The notes beneath the pieces were generated by a model. It was not told the origin of the DNA and ran no database searches. It worked only from the letters and a program-made list of their open reading frames with translations. This document shows positions 1-8,557 of a DNA stretch of 57,171 bases, piece by piece. How positions within the stretch are numbered: the stretch's first letter is position 1; each line of letters begins with the position of its first letter. The stretch comes from Streptomyces antimicrobicus (GTDB lineage: Bacteria > Actinomycetota > Actinomycetes > Streptomycetales > Streptomycetaceae), in the NCBI RefSeq assembly GCF_020532625.1, contig NZ_JAJAUY010000025.1, positions 1 to 57,171 of the forward strand, written 5' to 3'. Both the position numbers and the translations under genes were made by a program.

Positions 1-173
1 CGCTTCGGCATCGGTACGGTGAGGGCGACGAGCAGCCCCAGGGCGAGGGCCGCCGCCGCGATGACGGCGACGCCGAGTCCGGTACTCGTCTGCGACAGCA
101 GCAGCATGGCGATCGTCGAGACGATGACGGCGGCGGACCCGTAGGCGAGCTGTGCGGCAGTCGGACGCGGCAT
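1..173 (-). CDS. Small membrane protein, partial (cut by window edge)
   Basis: The ATG at 173-171 opens a reading frame that runs off the left edge with no stop. The 57 visible residues begin MPRPTAAQLAYGS. They contain two hydrophobic stretches (about residues 10-27 and 32-52), so this is a small integral membrane protein. Only a weak purine stretch (GGAAA) precedes the start. It is divergent from the M6 protease gene, with about 420 bp between them. I do not recognise a named family; function unknown. Confidence 0.6.
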   Translation of the reverse strand, partial: MPRPTAAQLAYGSAAVIVSTIAMLLLSQTSTGLGVAVIAAAALALGLLVALTVPMPK

Positions 174-239
174 GGCGGTTTCCGTCCATCGGAGGCGGGC
201 GGGGAGTCAGCTCAACTCGTCGTCCCCCAGCTGCCGCTG

Positions 240-294
240 GGAGGTTCCCCCGTCGAGCGACTCTACGACGGGGGGATTCCCGGACGGAACCTCC
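240..294. promoter_or_regulatory. Nested inverted repeats in the 174-591 intergenic region
   Basis: Two perfect 9-bp inverted repeats are nested here. CCCCCGTCG (247-255) pairs with CGACGGGGG (266-274) across a 10-nt loop. GGAGGTTCC (240-248) pairs with GGAACCTCC (286-294). They share two bases (247-248), so they form either one branched stem or two competing structures. The rest of the 174-591 gap holds an A/T-richer stretch near 440-500 that includes a possible -35 TTGACC at 448-453, and nothing else I can name. The structure could be a terminator or a 5'-leader element. Confidence 0.5.
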
Positions 295-591
295 GGTAAG
301 CGTGACCTCACCCACGGTGCCGAGGCACAGGGGGCGCACGCTCCTGCCTCGCGCGCCCCGGGCCGGGGGACCGGGGGCGACCCGTGCCGTTCGTCCGCCT
401 GCCCGCGGAATGTCCGATAAGCGGAACTGAGCGACCGCATAGTGCAGTTGACCTGCGCAAGTCAAGGTCTGTCTTTTCTTCCCCACGTCCGGTCAAATGT
501 CGTCACTTGAGACGCGCGCCGCGCGGAACCCCCCAACTCCTATGGAGATGTTCCGAACCATCCTTGCGGCCGCGGGAGGGGACAACATCAA

Positions 592-3003
592 GTGACCAGC
601 AACACCGCCGCTCGGAGACGAGCGCTGCGTGCCGCCGCGATCGGCGTGACCATCGCCGCGTGCGCCGCGACCGGCACCCTCTACACCGCCGCCCAGGCCA
701 ACGACGTGCCGTGGCCGGCCCCGGCCGCGGGCAAGCAGGACCCCACCGCCCCGGCGAAGGAGAAGGTCCAGCACAACCTCAAGGGCCCGTTCAGCGACCA
801 GCAGGCCAAGCAGCGCGAGGCCGCCCTGGACCAGGTGCTCGCCGGCAAGAAGGACGTCGAGCAGCGCGGCGCCTCCAAGGTCGTCAAGCTCGACGACAAG
901 AAGTACGTCGAGCTCGGCCGCGAGAAGACCGACAAGATCTTCACGATCCTCGTCGAGTTCGGCGACCAGGTCGACAACACCACCATGTTCGACCCGGACG
1001 GCCCGGGCCCCAAGCCCCCGGTCGTCAAGTACGGCGGCGAGCCCGGCCCGGCCCGCAACACCATCCCGAAGCCGGACCGCACCAAGGACAACAGCACCGC
1101 CTGGCGCGCGGACTTCAGCCGTGACTACTTCCAGGACCTGTACTTCGGTACCGGTGAGGGCAAGCACTCGCTGAAGACCTACTACGAGAAGACCTCCTCG
1201 GGCCGCTACTCGGTCGAGGGCGAGGTCGCCGACTGGGTCAAGGTCCCGTACAACGAGGCCCGCTACGGCTCGAACTACTGCGGCCAGACCAACTGCGCCA
1301 ACGTGTGGGACACCGTCCGCGACGGTGTCACCGCCTGGGTCGAGGGCCAGAAGAAGGCCGGCAAGACCGACGAGCAGATCAAGACGCAGCTGGCCCAGTA
1401 CGACCAGTGGGACCGCTACGACTTCGACGGCGACGGCAACTTCAACGAGTCCGACGGCTACATCGACCACTTCCAGATCGTCCACGCGGGCGAGGACGAG
1501 TCGGCCGGCGGCGGCAAGGAGGGCACCAACGCCCTGTGGGCCCACCGCTGGTACGCCTACGGCACCAACGCGGGCAAGACCGGCCCCGAGAACAACAAGG
1601 CCGGCGGTACCCAGATCGGCAACACCGGCATCTGGGTCGGCGACTACACCATGCAGCCCGAGAACGGCGGCCTCGGTGTCTTCGCCCACGAGTACGGCCA
1701 CGACCTGGGCCTGCCGGACCTGTACGACACCACCGGTGGCGGCGAGAACTCGGTCGGCTTCTGGTCCCTGATGTCGGCCGGCTCCTGGCTCGGCACGGGC
1801 GAGGAGTCCATAGGCGACCTCCCGGGCGACATGACCTCCTGGGACAAGCTCCAGCTGGGCTGGCTGAACTACGACAAGGCCAAGGCCGCGACGAAGTCCA
1901 CCCACAAGCTGGGCGTCTCGGAGTTCAACACCAAGGACAAGCAGGCCCTGGTCGTCGAGCTGCCGAAGAAGCAGGTCCGCACCGACGTGGTGGCCCCCGC
2001 CGAGGGCGCCAACCAGTGGTGGTCGGGCATGGGTGACGACCTCAAGAACACCCTGACCCGCTCCGTGGACCTCACGGGCAAGTCCTCCGCCGCCCTCTCC
2101 CTCAAGGGCTGGTGGGACATCGAGAAGGACTACGACTACCTCTACACCGAGGTGTCCACCGACGGCGGCGCCACCTGGACCGCCCTCGCGGGTACCGCCA
2201 ACGGCCAGGCCATCCCGGCCGACGCCGCGGGCTCCCCGGCCCTGACCGACGTCTCCGGCGGCTGGCAGAACCTGAACTTCCCGCTGGACGCCTACGCCGG
2301 CAAGAAGATCGACCTCCGCTTCCGCTACCAGACGGACGGCGGCGCGGGCGGCAAGGGCTTCACCGCCGACGCGATCACCCTGACGGCGGACGGCTCCGCG
2401 CTGTTCACCGACGGCGGCGAGAGCGGCGACAACGGCTGGACCCTCAAGGGCTTCTCCCGGATCGGCGCGGGCTTCACCAAGGACTACGCGCAGTACTACA
2501 TCGCGGAGAACCGCCGCTACGTCTCGTACGACCAGACCCTCAAGGTCGGCCCGTACAACTTCGGCTGGGCCAACAGCCGCCCCGACTGGGTCGAGCACTA
2601 CCCGTACCAGGACGGTCTGCTGATCTGGCTCTGGGACACCTCCCAGAAGGACAACAACACCAGCGTCCACCCCGGCCAGGGCCTGATCCTGCCGATCGAC
2701 GCCAACGCCAAGCCCATGAAGTGGGCCGACGGCACCCTGCTGCGGAACAAGATCCAGCCGTACGACGCCACCTTCAGCGCGTACTCGACGGACGCCTTCA
2801 CCCTGCACAAGAACGGTGAGTCGCTGTTCGTCAAGCCGAAGCCCACGAACCTGGTCTTCGACGACCACAAGGGCAAGTACTACTACGACGAGAACCCGAC
2901 CGGTTCCGTCAAGGTCACTGACACCAACACCAAGATCAAGATCCTGAAGGAGGCCTACGACGGTCTCCAGATGACGGTCGAGGTCGGTCCTTCGACCAAG
3001 TAG
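592..3003 (+). CDS. Secreted M6-family metalloprotease (immune inhibitor A-like)
   Basis: This 803-residue protein is an extracellular zinc endopeptidase of the immune inhibitor A / M6 type. A basic N-terminus (TAARRRALR) and a hydrophobic stretch ending near AQAN form a signal peptide of about 38 residues. A propeptide-like charged region follows. The zinc motif HEYGH lies at residues 366-370, followed by DLGLPDLYD, as is typical of M6. An EF-hand-like Asp-rich stretch (DFDGDGNFNESDG) precedes the catalytic motif. The C-terminal half is a beta-rich domain seen in InhA proteins. The GTG start at 592 is preceded by GGGAGGGGA at good spacing. It is monocistronic with a strong terminator downstream. 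Likely role: degradation of extracellular protein. Confidence 0.93.
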   Translation: MTSNTAARRRALRAAAIGVTIAACAATGTLYTAAQANDVPWPAPAAGKQDPTAPAKEKVQHNLKGPFSDQQAKQREAALDQVLAGKKDVEQRGASKVVKLDDKKYVELGREKTDKIFTILVEFGDQVDNTTMFDPDGPGPKPPVVKYGGEPGPARNTIPKPDRTKDNSTAWRADFSRDYFQDLYFGTGEGKHSLKTYYEKTSSGRYSVEGEVADWVKVPYNEARYGSNYCGQTNCANVWDTVRDGVTAWVEGQKKAGKTDEQIKTQLAQYDQWDRYDFDGDGNFNESDGYIDHFQIVHAGEDESAGGGKEGTNALWAHRWYAYGTNAGKTGPENNKAGGTQIGNTGIWVGDYTMQPENGGLGVFAHEYGHDLGLPDLYDTTGGGENSVGFWSLMSAGSWLGTGEESIGDLPGDMTSWDKLQLGWLNYDKAKAATKSTHKLGVSEFNTKDKQALVVELPKKQVRTDVVAPAEGANQWWSGMGDDLKNTLTRSVDLTGKSSAALSLKGWWDIEKDYDYLYTEVSTDGGATWTALAGTANGQAIPADAAGSPALTDVSGGWQNLNFPLDAYAGKKIDLRFRYQTDGGAGGKGFTADAITLTADGSALFTDGGESGDNGWTLKGFSRIGAGFTKDYAQYYIAENRRYVSYDQTLKVGPYNFGWANSRPDWVEHYPYQDGLLIWLWDTSQKDNNTSVHPGQGLILPIDANAKPMKWADGTLLRNKIQPYDATFSAYSTDAFTLHKNGESLFVKPKPTNLVFDDHKGKYYYDENPTGSVKVTDTNTKIKILKEAYDGLQMTVEVGPSTK

Positions 3004-3028
3004 TCGGAAAAACCCCAGGTCACAGCAT

Positions 3029-3064
3029 GATCGGCCGTCGCCCTCTAGCGGGCGGCGGCCGATC
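3029..3064 (+). terminator. Terminator after the M6 protease gene
   Basis: A 15-bp stem (3029-3043 with 3050-3064, one G.T pair) closes on a 6-nt loop and is followed by GCGTTT. It starts 25 nt after the protease stop codon. Confidence 0.8.
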
Positions 3065-3148
3065 GCGTTTAGATGCGGATGCGAGTGTCTTATTGACGGT
3101 CCGCGGCACCGGCCGCGGCCGACTCCATCTCACGGGGGAGATGCCACC

Positions 3149-3472
3149 ATGCCTGGCGGAGGTTTCGTCAAGCTCCCGAACGGGAGCGTCGTCGTCGCCC
3201 TGACCCTGCCCAGACCCGCCGACCGGCCCTACGGGGACCCGGGCGGCGGCCAGGTCCGCGTGCTCGTCCTCGCCGCGAACCGGGCCCGCGCCCTGACCAG
3301 GCTGCGGAACCTCGGACTGCGCGCCGTCTACCTGCGGGGGAACAGCCAGCCGCCGACCCTGGACGAGATCACGGCGGTGCTCCACCACCCCGACGGCCTG
3401 CTGTGGCGGGCGGTCCCCGACGACGCCGAGGAGCTCTGGCACCCGATACGGGCCCTGCTCCGGGGAGCCTGA
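3149..3472 (+). CDS. Conserved hypothetical protein, 107 aa
   Basis: ATG at 3149 follows GGGGGAG at suitable spacing. The 107-residue product begins MPGGGFVKLPNGSVV. It has an alternating hydrophobic pattern around residues 28-48 (VRVLVLAANRARALTRL), no signal peptide and no membrane segment, so it is probably a small soluble alpha/beta protein. I do not recognise a named domain. It stands alone between the protease terminator and the convergent pncA gene. The 97 bp after it hold three imperfect GAGCCCGCCGG repeats. Confidence 0.65.
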   Translation: MPGGGFVKLPNGSVVVALTLPRPADRPYGDPGGGQVRVLVLAANRARALTRLRNLGLRAVYLRGNSQPPTLDEITAVLHHPDGLLWRAVPDDAEELWHPIRALLRGA

Positions 3473-3569
3473 GCCCGCCGGGCCGATGTCCGGCGGACCG
3501 GACCGGAGCCCGCCGGACCGGAGCCCGCCGGGCCCGAGCCCGCCGGGTGCCGCCCGGCTCCTGCGCCCG

Positions 3570-4184
3570 CTACGCCCCGTCCAGGCCCCCGGCGACCACC
3601 GGGGTGCCGCTGAGCTCCACGCCGGCCTCCCGCAGCTCCTCCAGCGCCCGCCGGGCGGTCCGCGGCGCCACCGCGGCGGTCAGGTCCAGCAGCACGTGCG
3701 TACGGAAGCCCTCGCGGACGGCGTCCAGCGCGGTCGCCCGGACGCAGTGGTCGGTGGCGATGCCCACCACGTCCACCTCGGTGACCTGCCGGGCGCGCAG
3801 CCACTCGGCCAGCGGCGTGCCGTTCTCGTCGGTGCCCTCGAAGCCGCTGTACGCCGCCGCGTGGGCGCCCTTGTCGAACACGGCCGCGATGCTGCCGGAG
3901 GCGACGGCGGGCGCGAAGTTCGGGTGGAAGCCCACGCCCTCGGTGCCGGCCACGCAGTGCACCGGCCAGGAGGTCTCGTAGTCCGGTTCGGCCGGCGGGT
4001 GGGCGAAGTGCGCACCCGGGTCGACGTGGTGGTCACGGGTGGCCACGACGTGCCGGTAGCCGGGGGTGGCCTGCCCGATCAGCTCCGTGATGGCGGCGGC
4101 GACGTCGGCGCCCCCGGCGACCGCGAGGCTGCCGCCCTCGCAGAAGTCGTTCTGTACGTCGACGACGATCAGTGCGCGGTGCAT
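3570..4184 (-). CDS. pncA: Nicotinamidase (isochorismatase-like cysteine hydrolase)
   Basis: This 204-residue enzyme deamidates nicotinamide to nicotinate in the NAD salvage pathway. The N-terminus reads ALIVVDVQNDF, with the catalytic Asp of the isochorismatase fold at D9. The metal-binding segment RDHHVDPGAHF and the catalytic-cysteine motif TDHCVRATA are both present. I chose the ATG at 4184 because AAGGA precedes it at 7-nt spacing. An in-frame ATG at 4199 has no ribosome site. It lies downstream of pncB on the same strand, so the two likely supply nicotinate and consume it in turn. The 176-bp gap between them is a very GC-rich stretch with repeated GGCCCGTGGC. Confidence 0.93.
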   Translation of the reverse strand: MHRALIVVDVQNDFCEGGSLAVAGGADVAAAITELIGQATPGYRHVVATRDHHVDPGAHFAHPPAEPDYETSWPVHCVAGTEGVGFHPNFAPAVASGSIAAVFDKGAHAAAYSGFEGTDENGTPLAEWLRARQVTEVDVVGIATDHCVRATALDAVREGFRTHVLLDLTAAVAPRTARRALEELREAGVELSGTPVVAGGLDGA

Positions 4185-4360
4185 GACGCGGTCCTTCATT
4201 CGTGGTGGTCGGTCGGGGCTGGTGCTCGGGCCGGCGGTGGGGCTCGTGGCCCGTGGCGCGGGCCCGTGGCCCGTGGCCGGGCCCGGGCCCCGGGCGGGGG
4301 TCTCGGTGGTGCTCCTGGTGCTGCTGGTCTTTCCCGGTCTGCCCGCCGCTACTCCGCCCG

Positions 4361-5689
4361 TCAGACGTACTCCGTCGGGATGACGGCCTCGCCGCGCGAG
4401 AGCTGCGTCGCGGACAGCGGCAGCCCCGCCCGCGCGGCGCGGTGCCGGTCCCGGGCGGTCTCCAGCGGCTCGCGGGCGACCACCTCGCCGCCCTTGACCA
4501 GCTGCGTCAGCAGCTGACGGCCGGCGAGTGCCTGGGGCACCGGCCCGGTGCCGACGACCTCGGCCTCGGCCACGCCGTCCGCGTCGGTCCGCCGGGCCGC
4601 CCACTTGCGGCCGCCGACGGAGGTCTTGCCGCCGGTCGACTTCTTCGCCACCGGCACCAGGGGTGCCTTCGGGTCGTCCGAGGCGGCCCGGGCGACCAGC
4701 TTGTAGACCATCGAGCTGGTGGGGTGGCCGCTGCCGGTGACCAGCTGGGTGCCCACGCCGTAGGCGTCCACGGGCGCCGCGGCCAGCGAGGCGATGGCGT
4801 ACTCGTCCAGGTCCGAGGTGACCACGATCTTCGTCCCGGTGGCCCCCAGCTCGTCCAGCTGCTGGCGCACCCGGTGGGCCACCAGCAGCAGGTCGCCGGA
4901 GTCGATGCGGACCGCGCCCAGCGAGGTCCCGGCGATCTCCACGGCCGTGCGCACGGCCTCGGCCACGTCGTAGGTGTCCACCAGCAGGGTGGTCCCGCCG
5001 CCGAGGGAGGCGACCTGGGCCTGGAAGGCGTCGCGCTCGGTGTCGTGCAGGAGGGTGAAGGCGTGGGCGGAGGTGCCGACCGTCGGGATGCCGTAGCGGA
5101 ATCCGGCCGCCAGGTCCGAGGTCGAGGTGAACCCGCCGACGTAGGCCGCGCGGGCGGCGGCCACGGCCGCCAGCTCGTGGGTGCGCCGGGCCCCCATCTC
5201 GATGAGCGGCCGCTCGCCCGCGGCCGAGGCCATCCGGGAGGCCGCGGCGGCGATCGCCGAGTCGTGGTTGAGGATCGACAGGACCACCGTCTCCAGCAGC
5301 ACGCACTCGGCGAAGCTGCCCTCCACGCGCAGGACGGGGGAGCCGGGGAAGTAGACCTCGCCCTCCGGGTAGCCCCAGATGTCCCCCGAGAAGCGGTACG
5401 ACGACAGCCAGTCCAGGGTGCGCATGTCGACCACGGCGCGCTCGCGCAGGAACTCCAGCACGGCGCTGTCGAAGCGGAAGTTCTCCACCGCGTCCAGCAC
5501 CCGGCCGGTGCCCGCCACGACGCCGTAGCGCCGGCCCTCGGGCAGCCTCCGGGTGAACACCTCGAAGACCGAGCGGCGGTGGGCGGTGCCGTCCGCCAGG
5601 GCGGCCTGCAGCATCGTGAGCTCGTAATGGTCCGTGAAGAGCGCTGTGGACGGAACGTCCACCGGCAGCCCCAAGTCCGCAGGGTTCAT
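4361..5689 (-). CDS. pncB: Nicotinate phosphoribosyltransferase
   Basis: The 442-residue product converts nicotinate plus PRPP to nicotinate mononucleotide. Family features are TDHYELTMLQAAL near the N-terminus, the FEVFTRRLPEGRRYGV segment, the LNHDSAIAAAASRM helix, EMGARRTH, and the PRPP-binding region with RIDSGDL. A frame-consistent ATG lies 7 codons upstream at 5710. I prefer the ATG at 5689 because a TAGCAT -10 box (5702-5697) ends exactly 7 nt before it, which suggests a leaderless transcript. pncA follows on the same strand. A 27-bp inverted repeat at 5706-5732 sits over the promoter. Confidence 0.94.
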   Translation of the reverse strand: MNPADLGLPVDVPSTALFTDHYELTMLQAALADGTAHRRSVFEVFTRRLPEGRRYGVVAGTGRVLDAVENFRFDSAVLEFLRERAVVDMRTLDWLSSYRFSGDIWGYPEGEVYFPGSPVLRVEGSFAECVLLETVVLSILNHDSAIAAAASRMASAAGERPLIEMGARRTHELAAVAAARAAYVGGFTSTSDLAAGFRYGIPTVGTSAHAFTLLHDTERDAFQAQVASLGGGTTLLVDTYDVAEAVRTAVEIAGTSLGAVRIDSGDLLLVAHRVRQQLDELGATGTKIVVTSDLDEYAIASLAAAPVDAYGVGTQLVTGSGHPTSSMVYKLVARAASDDPKAPLVPVAKKSTGGKTSVGGRKWAARRTDADGVAEAEVVGTGPVPQALAGRQLLTQLVKGGEVVAREPLETARDRHRAARAGLPLSATQLSRGEAVIPTEYV

Positions 5690-5705
5690 GTCAGGGATGC
5701 TAGCG

Positions 5706-5732
5706 CACATTTCGTCAAAGTGACGAGATGTG
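5706..5732. promoter_or_regulatory. Near-perfect inverted repeat between pncB and clpS (candidate operator)
   Basis: CACATTTCGTCA (5706-5717) and TGACGAGATGTG (5721-5732) are inverted repeats with one mismatch in 12, separated by AAG. The repeat lies just upstream of the proposed pncB -10 box and about 40 bp before clpS, so a bound regulator could affect either gene. No regulator can be named from sequence alone. Confidence 0.55.
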
Positions 5733-5769
5733 GTGCCCGTTTGTGCGACGGGCCCGTCACAGTGGCAGC

Positions 5770-6084
5770 ATGGGACAGGTGAGTGTTGCTCCCATCGAGA
5801 TCGAACGCACCGAATCGGCCGAGGAGACCTTCGCGGTCCCCGAACCCGACGTTCCCTGGGTGACCCTGGTGCACAACGACCCGGTCAACCTCATGAGCTA
5901 CGTGACGTACGTGTTCCAGGCGTACTTCGGCTACCCCAAGGACAAGGCGCGCAGGCTGATGCTCGACGTGCACCACAAGGGCCGGGCGGTCGTCTCCAGC
6001 GGCACCCGCGAGGAGATGGAACGCGACGTGCAGGCGATGCACGGCTACGGCCTGTGGGCCACCCTTTCGCAGGACCGCGGCTGA
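5770..6084 (+). CDS. clpS: ATP-dependent Clp protease adaptor ClpS
   Basis: The 104-residue protein is the ClpS adaptor, which delivers N-degron substrates to the Clp ATPase. The core motif [15 protein letters not shown] and the following [18 protein letters not shown] helix region match the family. The C-terminal helix ([18 protein letters not shown]) is also typical. The ATG at 5770 is preceded by CACAGT (5758-5763) ending 6 nt upstream, consistent with a leaderless start; a GTG at 5779 is an alternative. The stop codon overlaps the next start (TGATG), so the DUF2017 gene is translationally coupled. Confidence 0.93.
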   Translation: MGQVSVAPIEIERTESAEETFAVPEPDVPWVTLVHNDPVNLMSYVTYVFQAYFGYPKDKARRLMLDVHHKGRAVVSSGTREEMERDVQAMHGYGLWATLSQDRG

Positions 6085-6692
6085 TGGGCGGACACCCCGG
6101 CATGTTCGAGCCCCTCAAGGGCGGGGGCGCGGCGGTCGCCCTCGACGACATCGAGATCGCCATCCTGCGCTCGCTCGCGGTGCAACTGCTGGAGCTGATC
6201 GGCCCCGGCGAGCCCGAGCCCGCCGCGGACGCCGACCCGCTGGCCGCCCTCTTCGCCGAGGGCCCCAGCGAACCGCCGTCCGACCCGGCGCTCGCCCGGC
6301 TCTTCCCCGACGCCTACGGCGGCCCCTCCGGCGAGGACGAGGGGGTGGACCCGGCCGAGCTGAAGGCGTGGTCGGCGGAGTTCCGCCGGTTCACCGAGAA
6401 CGACCTGCGCACCCGCAAGCGCGAGGACGCCCTCGCCGTGGTCCGCAGCCTGGACGCCCTGATCCCCGCCGGGGACGGCGGGGCGGTGCTGGAGCTGACC
6501 GGCGAGCTGCCGCTGCGCTGGCTCGGCGCGCTGAACGACCTGCGGCTGACCATCGGGGCCCGGCTCGACATCAGCGAGGACGAGGAGAGCGCCCAGCTCT
6601 ACCGGCTCCCCGACGACGACCCGCGCAAGCCCATGGTGATGGCGTACCTGTGGCTGGGCGGGCTCCAGGAGACCCTCATCGAGACCCTCTGA
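6084..6692 (+). CDS. DUF2017 family protein
   Basis: The ATG at 6084 overlaps the clpS stop codon by one base. The 202-residue soluble protein begins [15 protein letters not shown] and has acidic, proline-containing loops in the first half. It has an alpha-helical C-terminal half (LRWLGALNDLRLTIGARL, MVMAYLWLGGLQETL). This matches the DUF2017 family that routinely follows clpS in actinobacteria. Biochemical function is unknown; the coupling to clpS suggests a role linked to regulated proteolysis. AGGA at 6071 can serve as ribosome site. Confidence 0.85.
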   Translation: MGGHPGMFEPLKGGGAAVALDDIEIAILRSLAVQLLELIGPGEPEPAADADPLAALFAEGPSEPPSDPALARLFPDAYGGPSGEDEGVDPAELKAWSAEFRRFTENDLRTRKREDALAVVRSLDALIPAGDGGAVLELTGELPLRWLGALNDLRLTIGARLDISEDEESAQLYRLPDDDPRKPMVMAYLWLGGLQETLIETL

Positions 6693-6755
6693 GCCGGCGC
6701 GCCGACACGCGCCCGGCATGATCGTTCGCTCAGCGGACGCTCAAATCCGGATAAC

Positions 6756-6786
6756 GATCAGATCACCGCCATGCGGTGATCTGATC
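6756..6786. terminator. Perfect 14-bp hairpin downstream of DUF2017
   Basis: GATCAGATCACCGC (6756-6769) and GCGGTGATCTGATC (6773-6786) form a perfect 14-bp stem on a 3-nt loop (CAT), followed by CCGTTTA. It most likely ends the clpS transcript, but its near-palindromic form would also suit a protein-binding site. The remaining intergenic sequence up to 7028 is moderately A/T-rich around 6790-6840 and shows no riboswitch I can identify. Confidence 0.65.
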
Positions 6787-7028
6787 CCGTTTACGCACCT
6801 TTATTCGGATATTCATGTGTACCGCGTCACTTTCCCGTCGACCGGCCGCCCGGAGATGCGTGATAGATCTTCACGACCGCCGGCGGGACGCCACCCCTGT
6901 CCCCGCAGGCGCTGCTTGAACCGGCTGACCGCCGGGTGCAACTCCATCCGTGTCCGGGGGGATCGAGGAACCCGATCCGGCGCCACCGCACGGCGACGGG
7001 TCGGCGTGGAGAAAGGCGCACCACCACC

Positions 7029-8465
7029 ATGACCTCAGTGCAGGTCGAGCAGCACGACAAGGGGCCCGTCGAGGGTGCCCAGGGCGAGGGCGGCGAGGGA
7101 TACCACCGCACGCTCGGAGCCCGCCAGATCCAGATGATCGCCATCGGCGGCGCGATCGGCACCGGCCTCTTCCTGGGCGCCGGCAAGGCCATCTCCAAGG
7201 CCGGTCCGAGCCTGATCCTGGCCTACGCCATCGCCGGCCTGGTCATCTTCTTCATCATGCGGGCGCTCGGCGAGCTCCTCATGTACCGCCCGGTCGCGGG
7301 CTCGTTCTCCGACTACGCCCGGGAGTTCCTGGGCCCGTTCTGGGGCTACGCGACCGGCTGGACGTACTGGCTTTTCTGGGTGGTCACCGGCATCACCGAG
7401 GTCACCGCGGCCGCCAAGTACATGACGTACTGGACCCACGACGGCTTCCCGCAGTGGGCCTACGCACTGATCTTCACCGTGCTCCTCTACGGCGCGAACC
7501 TGATCTCCGTGAAGCTCTTCGGCGAGCTGGAGTTCTGGTTCTCCATGGTCAAGGTCACCGCCATCGTCGGCATGATCCTCATCTGCGCCGGCATCCTGAC
7601 CGTCGGCTTCTCCGACGCCGCCGACACCGCGACCGTCGCCAACCTGTGGAACGACCGGGGCTTCTTCCCCCACGGCATCGGCGAGACGCTGATGACGCTG
7701 CAGATCGTGATGTTCGCCTTCCTCGCCGTCGAGCTGGTCGGCGTCACCGCCGGCGAGTCCAAGGACCCCGAGAAGACCCTGCCCAAGGCCATCAACACCG
7801 TGCCGTGGCGGATCGCCGTCTTCTACGTCGGCGCGCTCATCATGATCATGTCGGTCATCCCGTGGTCGAACTTCAAGGCCGGCGAGAGCCCCTTCGTCCT
7901 CGCCTTCGAGAAGATGGGCCTCGGCATCGGCGCGGCGATCGTGAACTTCGTCGTCCTGACCGCCGCCCTGTCGTCCTGCAACTCGGGCATGTACTCCACC
8001 GGCCGCATGCTGCGCGACCTCGCGCTCAACGGCCAGGGCCCGAAGTTCTTCACCCGGCTGACGAAGAACGGCACCCCGCTGGTGGGCACCACCTTCTCCG
8101 CCGCGCTGATGCTGGTCGGCGTCTGGATCAACTACGTCGCCCCCGGCAAGGCCTTCGACTACGTCGTCTCCTTCGCCACCATCTCCGGCATGTGGGCGTG
8201 GATCATGATCCTGGTCTGCCAGATCCGCTACCGCGCCCGCGCCGACCGCGGCGAGCTGCCGACGTCGCCCTTCCGGGCGCCCGGCGCCCCGTACAGCAGC
8301 TGGTTCGCGCTGCTCTTCATCGGCATGGTCGTCGTGATGATGGGCCTGGACAAGGACGCCCGGGTGTCGCTGTACTGCGCCCCGCTGTGGGGCCTGGTCC
8401 TCGGCGTGTCGTACCTGGTCCTCAAGCGCCGCAACCCCGAGGGCGCCGCGTTCGCCAAGCGCTGA
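7029..8465 (+). CDS. Amino acid permease (APC superfamily, AnsP/CycA type)
   Basis: A 478-residue integral membrane transporter with about 12 membrane segments. The N-terminal signature QIQMIAIGGAIGTGLFLGAG is the APC-family TM1 motif, and FAFLAVELVGVTAGES is the TM6 region. The NTVPWRIAVFYVGAL segment is also typical of the asparagine/GABA/D-serine permease branch. The exact substrate cannot be read from sequence; an L-asparagine or D-alanine/D-serine/glycine-type permease is most likely. ATG at 7029 follows GGAGAAAGG. The gene appears monocistronic, with a strong terminator at 8500-8538. Confidence 0.9.
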   Translation: MTSVQVEQHDKGPVEGAQGEGGEGYHRTLGARQIQMIAIGGAIGTGLFLGAGKAISKAGPSLILAYAIAGLVIFFIMRALGELLMYRPVAGSFSDYAREFLGPFWGYATGWTYWLFWVVTGITEVTAAAKYMTYWTHDGFPQWAYALIFTVLLYGANLISVKLFGELEFWFSMVKVTAIVGMILICAGILTVGFSDAADTATVANLWNDRGFFPHGIGETLMTLQIVMFAFLAVELVGVTAGESKDPEKTLPKAINTVPWRIAVFYVGALIMIMSVIPWSNFKAGESPFVLAFEKMGLGIGAAIVNFVVLTAALSSCNSGMYSTGRMLRDLALNGQGPKFFTRLTKNGTPLVGTTFSAALMLVGVWINYVAPGKAFDYVVSFATISGMWAWIMILVCQIRYRARADRGELPTSPFRAPGAPYSSWFALLFIGMVVVMMGLDKDARVSLYCAPLWGLVLGVSYLVLKRRNPEGAAFAKR

Positions 8466-8499
8466 CGGGCCGCCGCCCAGGCGCCCGCTGTCCGGCATC

Positions 8500-8538
8500 C
8501 GGGCCCTTCCGTACCACTCCTCGGTACGGAAGGGCCCG
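8500..8538 (+). terminator. Terminator after the permease gene
   Basis: A perfect 16-bp stem (8500-8515 with 8523-8538) on a 7-nt loop, followed by TCTGCTTAT. It separates the permease from the mec promoter. Confidence 0.85.
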
Positions 8539-8557
8539 TCTGCTTATCCTGTCGCTC

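Noticed and set aside
493..2868. 791-codon open frame on the minus strand opposite the M6 protease
   Set aside because: It is a GC-rich shadow frame: Val/Gly/Leu/Arg-rich without domains, fully overlapping a clearly coding gene with signal peptide and HEYGH motif.
6787..7028. Riboswitch upstream of the amino acid permease
   Set aside because: I looked for c-di-AMP, glycine and guanidine leader motifs and found no convincing match.
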